This document shows positions 55,249-62,721 of a DNA stretch of 64,000 nucleotides, piece after piece; within the stretch, counting starts at the first letter, position 1; every line of letters starts with the position of its first letter. The stretch covers positions 372,001 through 436,000 of the forward strand of contig NZ_BAABBO010000009.1 of assembly GCF_039538005.1 (NCBI RefSeq). The letters are read 5' to 3'. This stretch comes from Allohahella marinimesophila. GTDB lineage: Bacteria; Pseudomonadota; Gammaproteobacteria; Pseudomonadales; Oleiphilaceae. A model generated the notes under the pieces. It saw nothing but the letters and a program-made list of their open reading frames with translations, was not told where the DNA came from and made no database searches. The translations under genes were made by a program, and so were the position numbers.

Positions 55249-56985
55249 CTAGTGGGCTACGGCCGCGGCAGCACCCTGGGGAACACGGATGTGTTCTACC
55301 AGTGCGACGACCTCAGCTGGAGGCTCAGCCGTGAACTTGCTCACAGTCACTGCGACGACCAGGTTCACGATGGCGCCAATACTGCCAAAGGCATTCGGTT
55401 CGATACCGAAGAACCAGTTCGGCTGCATGTCACCCAGATAGGACGTACTGGCTATGAACATGACGCCGGTATGCTGGAATACATAGAGCAGCGTGATACC
55501 GATACCAGCGATCATCCCTGCGATGGCACCTTCCTTGTTCATGCGCTTCATGAAGATACCCATCATGAGTGCCGGGAAGATCGAGGAGGCCGCCAGACCA
55601 AAGGCGAGGGCCACGGTCCCCGCCGCGAAGTCCGGTGGGTTCAAACCCAGATACCCCGCTACGAGTATGGCCCCGGCCATGGCCACCCGACTCGCCATCA
55701 ATTCCGCCCGTTCCGATATATTGGGCATGAAGACACCCTTGAGCAGATCGTGCGATATCGAGGAGGAGATAGCCAGTAGCAGACCGGCTGCCGTCGACAG
55801 GGCTGCTGCGAGACCACCTGCTGCTATCAGCGCGATAACCCAGTTCGGCAAGCGTGCAATTTCAGGGTTGGCCAGCACCATGATGTCCGGGTCGATCGTC
55901 GTCATTTCGTTGACTTCCGGATCAGCGACGTACTGGATTCTGCCGTCGTTGTTCTTGTCCTCATGAGCGAGCAGGCCGGTGGCTTCCCACTTCTTGAACC
56001 AGTTCGGTCGTTCTGCATACTCCAGGTTTTCTGCCTGCTGCGGCTGGTCGATGGTATTGATGAGGTTCAGACGAGCCATCGCCGCTACGGCAGGAGCCGT
56101 GGTGTAGAGAATGGCGATGAAGACCAGTGCCCAGCCGGCGGTGCTGCGGGCATCGCTGACCTTCGGTACGGTGAAGAAACGGATGATGACGTGTGGCAGA
56201 CCCGCGGTTCCGATCATCAGGGACATGGTGTAGAAGAACATGTTGGTCAGGCTCAGCCGTGCATCCGTTGAATATTCCGCGAAGCCAAGCTCGGTGACTA
56301 CCTGATCGAGACGATCCAGCAGATAGATGTCGGTGCCCGTGATGGTCGAACCGAGACCCAGTTGTGGAATCGGGTTGCCGGTCAGGTTGAGCGATATGAA
56401 CACTGCAGGAATGGTATAGGCGAGGATCAAGACCACGTACTGGGCAATCTGGGTGTAGGTGATGCCCTTCATCCCGCCCATGACGGCGTAGATGAACACG
56501 ATGCCCATACCGATGTAGAGGCCTATGTCGTACCGTACTTCCAGGAAGCGCGAGAACGCCACACCAACGCCTTTCATCTGACCGATGACGTAAGTCACTG
56601 AGGCCAGAATGAGACAGATGACGGCCACGATTCGTGCAGTCCTGGAGTAGTAGCGCTCGCCGATGAACTCAGGCACCGTGAATTTGCCGAATTTCCTGAG
56701 ATAGGGTGCAAGACACATCGCCAATAATACAAATCCGCCAGTCCAGCCCATGAGGAAAACGGCGCCGCCATAGCCGTAGAATGAAATCAGGCCGGCCATG
56801 GAGATGAATGAAGCGGCTGACATCCAGTCAGCGGCGGTCGCCATACCGTTGGCTACGGGATGAACACCACCACCGGCGATGTAGAAATCCGAGGTCGTCG
56901 AAGCCCGTGCCCAGAAGGCAATGCCGATATAGAGCGCAAATGTGGCGCCAACAACGAGGTAACTGAGTAACTGCAGCTCTGTCAT
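55249..56985 (-). CDS. Na+/solute symporter, VC_2705/ActP-like (probable acetate or short organic acid uptake)
   Basis: A member of the SSS/SLC5 family. The 578-aa protein has about 13 membrane helices, the GGGVHPVANGMATAADWMSAASFI region and SAAAGLLL-type sodium-site sequence (AALSTAAGLLLAISSS). A hydrophilic insert at about 305-375 contains DKNNDGRI, resembling an EF-hand calcium loop. The small DUF4212 partner is encoded 3 bp upstream. Proximity to the CrbS-like kinase and to acs suggests acetate. Related proteins transport acetate, pyruvate or similar acids, so substrate is inferred. Confidence 0.87.
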   Translation of the reverse strand: MTELQLLSYLVVGATFALYIGIAFWARASTTSDFYIAGGGVHPVANGMATAADWMSAASFISMAGLISFYGYGGAVFLMGWTGGFVLLAMCLAPYLRKFGKFTVPEFIGERYYSRTARIVAVICLILASVTYVIGQMKGVGVAFSRFLEVRYDIGLYIGMGIVFIYAVMGGMKGITYTQIAQYVVLILAYTIPAVFISLNLTGNPIPQLGLGSTITGTDIYLLDRLDQVVTELGFAEYSTDARLSLTNMFFYTMSLMIGTAGLPHVIIRFFTVPKVSDARSTAGWALVFIAILYTTAPAVAAMARLNLINTIDQPQQAENLEYAERPNWFKKWEATGLLAHEDKNNDGRIQYVADPEVNEMTTIDPDIMVLANPEIARLPNWVIALIAAGGLAAALSTAAGLLLAISSSISHDLLKGVFMPNISERAELMASRVAMAGAILVAGYLGLNPPDFAAGTVALAFGLAASSIFPALMMGIFMKRMNKEGAIAGMIAGIGITLLYVFQHTGVMFIASTSYLGDMQPNWFFGIEPNAFGSIGAIVNLVVAVTVSKFTAEPPAEVVALVEHIRVPQGAAAAVAH

Positions 56986-56988
56986 GGT

Positions 56989-57270
56989 CTACTCCCCGTT
57001 CTCGTCGCGTTCATGAAGACCGGCTTCGCGGTCGATTTTCTTCATTCGATGAGCGTAATAGAAGATGAGAGCCACGAAGGTGTAGATTGACCCCTGCTGG
57101 GCAAACCAGAAGCCGAGTTTGTAACCGCCTATCTGAATCGTGTTGAGGGGCTCGACCAGAATGATGCCGCAGCCGAACGAGACCACGAACCAGACGATGA
57201 GTAGCTTGATGACGAGACTGGTATTCTTCTTCCAGTAAGCCATGCGGCTGTCGGGATGATTAGGATCCAT
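56989..57270 (-). CDS. DUF4212 small subunit of the Na+/solute symporter
   Basis: A 93-aa membrane protein with two helices (about 20-40 and 55-73), including the YWKKNTSLVIKLLIVWF start and the GFWFAQQGSIYTFVALIFYYA second helix of the TIGR03647/DUF4212 family. ATG 57270 has GGAG 7 bases upstream; the longer frame to 57420 overlaps the divergent kinase gene and is not favoured. The stop is 3 bp from the symporter start, so the two form one unit. Confidence 0.92.
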   Translation of the reverse strand: MDPNHPDSRMAYWKKNTSLVIKLLIVWFVVSFGCGIILVEPLNTIQIGGYKLGFWFAQQGSIYTFVALIFYYAHRMKKIDREAGLHERDENGE

Positions 57271-57394
57271 AGAGTTTCTCCGAGATGCTTTTTTGCTATT
57301 GTTCTGCATCGGAAGATAACAGGCGCCGTGTAAAGCCGCTGCACGACTTTGGTCTAACTCCTGCGCTGGCGAAGCGCTCCTGAGGCACTGAACG

Positions 57395-60300
57395 ATGTTT
57401 GCTGTTCTGCTCATGCTCATGGTCGCGGGCTATCTGTGGCTGCTCTTCAGCATTGCCCGACGTGGCGACGACACCCATTTCGACAACAGCACGGTCTTCA
57501 GTCACCCACTCGTGTTCAGCCTTGCGCTGGGCGTCTACTGCACGTCCTGGACTTTCTATGGCCTGGTGGGTACGGCGGCCACGGAAGGCTTCAGCTTCCT
57601 CCCCATTCTGCTGGGCCCAGTGCTGCTGTTCGTCTTCGGGTTTCGCCTGCTGAGACGGACACTGCGCATTACCAAGCGAGAAAACATTCGCTCGCTCGCA
57701 GACTTCCTCGCCTCCCGCTATGGCAAGCGCCAGGGTATCGCCATGCTGACGACGCTGATCCTGTTGCTGGCCACCGTGCCGTATATCGCTCTGCAGCTGA
57801 AGGCCGTGTCGGCGACACTGGCTTTCCTGTTGCCGGAACATTCATTGTTGCTGAAAAACGGCACTTTCCTGATCATGCTCAGCATGATGGCTTTTACCCT
57901 GATGTTCGGCACCAGACGTCTCGATGTTGCGAGCTATCACGGCGGGCTCATGGGCACGATCGCCTTCGAGTCGGTGGTTAAGCTGGTCGCACTTATGAGC
58001 GTGGCCATCTTCGCGGTGGCGCTGCTCAATGCCGAGCTGGCCGAGGTGGCGGCCGAAAGCCCTGCATTGCAGGCCAGCCTGTTTGCGATGCCTGGACGTG
58101 ATGAAGGCATCAACTGGTTGAATTTTCTGACACAGACGCTGTTGTCGGCCTGCGCGGTCTTCTGCCTGCCGCGAATGTTTCACGTCACTTTCGTCGAGTG
58201 CCTTTCCGAGAACCATCTGCGTATCGCGCGGATCATCTTTCCCCTGTTCCTGCTGCTGATAGGGCTTGCGGTGCTGGTCATCGCGATGGCAGGCGACTGG
58301 CTGCTCCGTGATGTGAACGTGGGGGCAGACCTGTTCGTGATCGCGCTGCCCTTGCAATACGAGCGGCCGGGACTTGCGCTGTTCGTGTTTCTGGGCGGAT
58401 TTTCTGCAGCTACAGCCATGATCATCGTGTCGACGATCACGCTGAGCCAGATGCTGAGCAACGACGTTATTCTGCCGCTATACCTGCGCGGCGTCGGCGA
58501 CAGAAAGCGTCTCAGCCAGGGGTCGAAGGTCCTGTCGAGACTCGTGACCATGCGCCGGGCGACCATAGTCAGCGTATTGTTGCTGGCCTGGGCCTTCCAC
58601 CTGAGCTTTCCTGACACGGCTGGTCTGACGAGTCTGGGCCTGCTGGCCTTTGCAGTGGTGGTACAACTGGCGCCGGCGATCATTGGCGGGCTACTGTGGC
58701 CAGGTGCGAATGCCTATGGAGTCTATGCCGGCCTGGCAGCGGGATTATGCATTCTTGGCTATACGCTGGCGCCACTGGCCATAGGTGCCGGTACCGGACC
58801 CTCAGGTGGCACGGCGGGAGAAGCCTTCAGCCTCAGTACGCTGCTGGCCCTGTCCGCCAATGTCACCGGTCTGATCGTAGGCTCTATGCTGTTCCGGCCG
58901 AACCTGACCGACAGGGTGCAAGCCAGGAGCTTCACTTCGTCCGATGCCGATGGCGGACGTGAACTGGCCCAGGCGGGGGCCTCTGATATACTCCACGGCG
59001 ATCTCTCCGGGCTGCTTCGGCAGTTCCTCGACGCCGGTACTTTCAGGCGAATCTTTGCGGGTCAGACCGGCGGTGCCGAGGCGCGTCTGAGTTCCGATAT
59101 CATCGATCACGCCAAGCATGCGCTGTCTGGCGTCGTCGGTGTCGCCTCTGCTCAGCGCCTGGTCGAAGATCTGCGTAGCGAGACGGCGATCGGTATCGAG
59201 GATGTGGTGTCCATCTTCGAGCAGACCAGCAAGGCGCTGCAGTTCAACCAGGAGATCCTGTCCGCATCCTTCGATAACATGTCTTCAGCCATCAGCGTGG
59301 TCAACGCTGAGCTGCAGGTCGTTGCCTGGAACCGGCGCTATGAGGAGATGTTTCCCTATCCAAAAGGCATGCTTCGGGTCGGCGTGCCCGTCGCGGAACT
59401 GTTCAGACATAACGCCGAACAGGATCTGCTGGGGGAAGGGCCTGTGGATCAGCTGGTTCACAAGCGTCTCAAGCTGCTGCAGGAAAACCGGCCCTACAAG
59501 TTTGTGCGGCATTACCCGCTGGGAACAGTGCTGGAAATCGAAGGGCGTCCGCTGCCGAATGGTGGGTATGTCACTTCGTATGACGACGTGACCGCCCTCG
59601 TACAGGTTCAGACCGCGCTCGAAAAGGCCAACGTCGAACTCGAGCGTCGTGTGGCCGAGCGTACGGCCACCATTCAGCATATCAACGATGAGCTCGTGAA
59701 GGCCAAGGGCGAGGCCGAGCTGGCCAACCGGAGCAAATCGAAATTTCTCGCCCTGGCGACGCACGACCTGCTGCAGCCCATCAACGCGGCCAGTCTTTAT
59801 GCTGGCAGTCTGCTGGATACCAGTACGGGTGAAAATCGACGTGACCTGTCCGAAATCAGGAAGATTCACGGTGCGCTGCAAAGCGCTGAGGGCATCATCA
59901 ATTCTTTGCTCGAGGTGGCTCGGCTCGATACTGGCTCGCTCAAGCCCGAGATTACCGATTTCGCCATCGATGATCTGCTCCACGCCATCGTCGATGAGTT
60001 TTCGGTACAGCTCAAGCCAGGCTGTACCCTGCGCTATCATCCTTGTCGGGCACTGGTGCGTTCGGACCCCATCTATCTTCGCAGGATCATCCAGAACCTG
60101 GTCTCCAATGCGGTAAAATATACCGCCGTGGGTCGAGTCATTCTCGGCTGCAGGCGTCGTGGCGAGGATCGACTGGAAGTTCAGGTCATCGACTCTGGCA
60201 GTGGTATCGGCCTGGCTGATCAGGCGAAAATCTTCGATGAATTTTATCGCCAACCCATGCATCGAAACCTGGAAGGCATTGGCCTTGGCCTGCCGGTGGC

Positions 60301-60889
60301 GACGCGCTTCAGTCAGCTGCTGAATCATCCACTACGACTGCGGTCGGAAACCGGCAGGGGCAGCCTCTTTGCTATCGAGCTGCCAAGGGTAGGGTCTACT
60401 GAAGTCACCGCTGCGGCTCAGGCGAGCCTCGTCGGCCCGGAGCTAGCCAATCAGGGCAGCCAGCGAACACTCGGCCTACGTGTGCTGTGTGTTGATGATG
60501 AGCAGCAGAATCTTGATGCGCTCAGCAGCCTGCTCAAGCGCTGGAACTGCGAAGTGACTATGGCAACCACGGCCAGCGAGGCACGAGCGATCGCGGCGCA
60601 GAGCCGACCGGACGTGCTGCTCATCGATTATCAACTGCAGGATTTTGATCAGCTGCCCGAACAGAACAACGGTCTTGTTCTGGCCGAATCCTTGCTATCG
60701 CTGTGGCATGACGGCCCGGGCAGCGATGCGCCGGTCATGGTCTGTCTCATCACTGGAGCGGCAGACGACAACCTGGCTAAAATGGCGTCCGTCCGTGGCT
60801 TCGATTTTCTCAAGAAACCGGTGAAGCCGGCGCGCCTTCGGTCCCTACTGGATCAATATCACCGACGTGCGGAGCGAGTGCAGCGCTGA
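57395..60889 (+). CDS. Hybrid histidine kinase with SSS symporter sensor domain (CrbS/MxtR/CbrA type)
   Basis: A 1164-aa sensor with an N-terminal sodium/solute symporter-like module of about 13 helices (1-510) and a PAS domain (about 610-720). A coiled coil follows (735-780), then HisKA with FLALATHDLLQPINAA (phosphorylated His790), HATPase with IIQNLVSNAVKY and IGLGLPVA, and a C-terminal receiver with VLCVDDE and phospho-Asp1078 (LLIDYQ). This architecture is that of CrbS, which with CrbR switches on acs in Vibrio and Pseudomonas (MxtR/ErdR). It is divergent from the symporter pair by 124 bp. The matching regulator lies at 62057. Confidence 0.92.
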   Translation: MFAVLLMLMVAGYLWLLFSIARRGDDTHFDNSTVFSHPLVFSLALGVYCTSWTFYGLVGTAATEGFSFLPILLGPVLLFVFGFRLLRRTLRITKRENIRSLADFLASRYGKRQGIAMLTTLILLLATVPYIALQLKAVSATLAFLLPEHSLLLKNGTFLIMLSMMAFTLMFGTRRLDVASYHGGLMGTIAFESVVKLVALMSVAIFAVALLNAELAEVAAESPALQASLFAMPGRDEGINWLNFLTQTLLSACAVFCLPRMFHVTFVECLSENHLRIARIIFPLFLLLIGLAVLVIAMAGDWLLRDVNVGADLFVIALPLQYERPGLALFVFLGGFSAATAMIIVSTITLSQMLSNDVILPLYLRGVGDRKRLSQGSKVLSRLVTMRRATIVSVLLLAWAFHLSFPDTAGLTSLGLLAFAVVVQLAPAIIGGLLWPGANAYGVYAGLAAGLCILGYTLAPLAIGAGTGPSGGTAGEAFSLSTLLALSANVTGLIVGSMLFRPNLTDRVQARSFTSSDADGGRELAQAGASDILHGDLSGLLRQFLDAGTFRRIFAGQTGGAEARLSSDIIDHAKHALSGVVGVASAQRLVEDLRSETAIGIEDVVSIFEQTSKALQFNQEILSASFDNMSSAISVVNAELQVVAWNRRYEEMFPYPKGMLRVGVPVAELFRHNAEQDLLGEGPVDQLVHKRLKLLQENRPYKFVRHYPLGTVLEIEGRPLPNGGYVTSYDDVTALVQVQTALEKANVELERRVAERTATIQHINDELVKAKGEAELANRSKSKFLALATHDLLQPINAASLYAGSLLDTSTGENRRDLSEIRKIHGALQSAEGIINSLLEVARLDTGSLKPEITDFAIDDLLHAIVDEFSVQLKPGCTLRYHPCRALVRSDPIYLRRIIQNLVSNAVKYTAVGRVILGCRRRGEDRLEVQVIDSGSGIGLADQAKIFDEFYRQPMHRNLEGIGLGLPVATRFSQLLNHPLRLRSETGRGSLFAIELPRVGSTEVTAAAQASLVGPELANQGSQRTLGLRVLCVDDEQQNLDALSSLLKRWNCEVTMATTASEARAIAAQSRPDVLLIDYQLQDFDQLPEQNNGLVLAESLLSLWHDGPGSDAPVMVCLITGAADDNLAKMASVRGFDFLKKPVKPARLRSLLDQYHRRAERVQR

Positions 60890-60916
60890 ACATACGCTGG
60901 CTCGGAACAGCAAACA

Positions 60917-60966
60917 GCCCGCTGTCTTCGAAAGGACAGCGGGCCGTTACAAGAGGCAAGCCTCTT
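60917..60966 (-). terminator. Convergent hairpins between kinase and FAS1 gene
   Basis: GCCCGCTGTC (60917-60926) pairs exactly with GACAGCGGGC (60935-60944). A second short hairpin, AAGAGGC/GCCTCTT, lies at 60951-60966. Only a weak T-rich tail (TGTTTG) follows on the leftward strand. These are likely terminators for the leftward FAS1 gene, with possible use by both strands. Confidence 0.5.
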
Positions 60967-60977
60967 GATGGGGCGCC

Positions 60978-61931
60978 TTACTCTCCGTTAGTGATCACGG
61001 TATCGATCACGTGAATGACGCCATTGGTGGTATAGATATCCGTCGTGGTGAGTGTAGCGCCACCAACACTCAGCGTGTCAGTCTCCGGGTCGATGTCGAC
61101 AGCTACCGTCTTGCCGCTTTCGGTGTCTACGCGTTGACCGTTCAGGCTGAAGGCCTGGACTGAATTGACTTCGGCATCGCCAATGACATGTTGTAGCAGT
61201 ACATCCATCAGCGCAGCGCTGTCTGCCAGCAGGGCGTTGATTGCATCGGTGCCAAGCTTGGCGAAGGCTGCATCGCTTGGTGCGAACACGGTAAATGTTC
61301 GATTCGGATCTGCCAGTACGCTATCCAGACCGGCGGCCTGCAATGCAGTCACCAGTGTGCCAAAGTCGCCTGCTGCCACCGCAGTCTCGACAATATTGGC
61401 CGTAGGCGTGCCTTTGACGGCAGGTGGCATCAGCACGGCATCGATAGCGTGAATAATACCGTTGTCAGCCTGGACATCCGTGATGGTCACTGTCGCTGCA
61501 TTGACCAGTAGCGTCTCCCCATCCAGCGACAGCGCGACCTTGTCACCGTTCACGACATCCACAGTCGTGCCGGCTGCCGCAATAGCTGCTGCTGAGTCTA
61601 CCCGGCCGCTGACCACGTGATACTGCAGTATCTCGGATAACATTTCAGTGTCTGCCAGCAGGGCATTGATCGTGCTCTCGCCGAGTTTATCGAACGCGGC
61701 GTCACTAGGGGCGAATACGGTGAACGACGCGTCGGGGTCATCGAGCGTTGCATCAAGCCCAGTAGCTTCGAGCGTGGCGACCAGTGTGGTGAAATTTCCG
61801 TTGGCAACCGCGACGTCCACGATCGAGCCCAGCGGTACCCTGTCATCGTCATCATCATCGCTACAGGCGGCGAGCAGCATGGCGCTGGTGAGCACGACCA
61901 CAAGCTTCAATGGTCTCATCAAATGTTTCAT
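60978..61931 (-). CDS. Lipoprotein with two fasciclin (FAS1) domains
   Basis: The 317-aa protein has a lipoprotein signal (lipobox LAAC, Cys23) directly followed by a Ser and six Asp residues, an outer-membrane-sorting-compatible and possibly metal-binding linker. Two FAS1 repeats follow (about 36-165 and 180-315), each with TVFAPSDAAFDKL/TVFAPSDAAFAKL and an IHAIDAV/IHVIDTV ending. FAS1 domains usually mediate adhesion. Its role beside the acetate genes is unknown. Confidence 0.9.
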   Translation of the reverse strand: MKHLMRPLKLVVVLTSAMLLAACSDDDDDDRVPLGSIVDVAVANGNFTTLVATLEATGLDATLDDPDASFTVFAPSDAAFDKLGESTINALLADTEMLSEILQYHVVSGRVDSAAAIAAAGTTVDVVNGDKVALSLDGETLLVNAATVTITDVQADNGIIHAIDAVLMPPAVKGTPTANIVETAVAAGDFGTLVTALQAAGLDSVLADPNRTFTVFAPSDAAFAKLGTDAINALLADSAALMDVLLQHVIGDAEVNSVQAFSLNGQRVDTESGKTVAVDIDPETDTLSVGGATLTTTDIYTTNGVIHVIDTVITNGE

Positions 61932-62056
61932 GTCCTATCTCCTGCTGTACAGTTCTGGTTGGAGATATGGAGGCTACTGGAGCGGCCGTGAAGTGCTCGT
62001 GAAGCGCTTGTGAAGCAGATGTGAAGAGGCCTGCCATTCCGACCTTGAGGAGGGGG

Positions 62057-62713
62057 TCAGGCTACGCCTGCATCAAGATGGTCGAGTGACATTTTCGACA
62101 GCATGACGACCGCCTGGGTGCGGTTATTCACCTGCAGCTTGCGGAATATCGATGTGATATGAGCTTTTACTGTGGCTTCGGTAACACCGAGTTGATACGC
62201 AATCTGCTTATTGAGACCGCCCTCACGCAGCAGGCAGAGCACACGATATTGCTGCGGTGTAAGGTTGGCTATCCTGGCAGCCAGCGACGCTTCTTCACTG
62301 TTCAATGGCTTCAGGCGGTTTCGGGCGAAAGCCGGTATCCAGGATTCGCCATTGGTGATGGTCTGAATCGCTTCGAGTATGACTGCAGGGCTGGCTGACT
62401 TTGGAATATACCCGGCCGCACCATGTCCAATGGCACGGCTGATGGTATCGATGTCCTCCCGGGCGGAGACGATCGCGACCGGCGTGGTGGCGAATCGTTC
62501 GCGCACCGTCACCAGTCCAAACAGATCCTGACTGCCCGGCATGGTGAGGTCGAGCAGCAGCAGGTCGATATCATCGCTGCCGTTCAGGGCTGTAAGCGTG
62601 GACTCCAGGTCGACCGATTCTGTGATGACCGCTTCCGGGAAATGCTGCTCGACGATACTGACCAGTGCGTTGCGGAACAGCGGATGGTCGTCTGCGAGGT
62701 GGAAGTGGTACAT
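62057..62713 (-). CDS. LuxR-type response regulator (CrbR/ErdR-like)
   Basis: The 218-aa protein has an N-terminal receiver with Asp8-Asp9 and phospho-Asp55 (LLLLDLTMPG), and a C-terminal LuxR/GerE helix-turn-helix (EGGLNKQIAYQLGVTEATVKAHITSIFRKL). This is the type of CrbR/ErdR/AgmR. It starts 8 bp after acetyl-CoA synthetase, so it is likely in one transcript with acs, and it is the probable partner of the kinase at 57395. Confidence 0.9.
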   Translation of the reverse strand: MYHFHLADDHPLFRNALVSIVEQHFPEAVITESVDLESTLTALNGSDDIDLLLLDLTMPGSQDLFGLVTVRERFATTPVAIVSAREDIDTISRAIGHGAAGYIPKSASPAVILEAIQTITNGESWIPAFARNRLKPLNSEEASLAARIANLTPQQYRVLCLLREGGLNKQIAYQLGVTEATVKAHITSIFRKLQVNNRTQAVVMLSKMSLDHLDAGVA

Positions 62714-62721
62714 CAGGCTCT

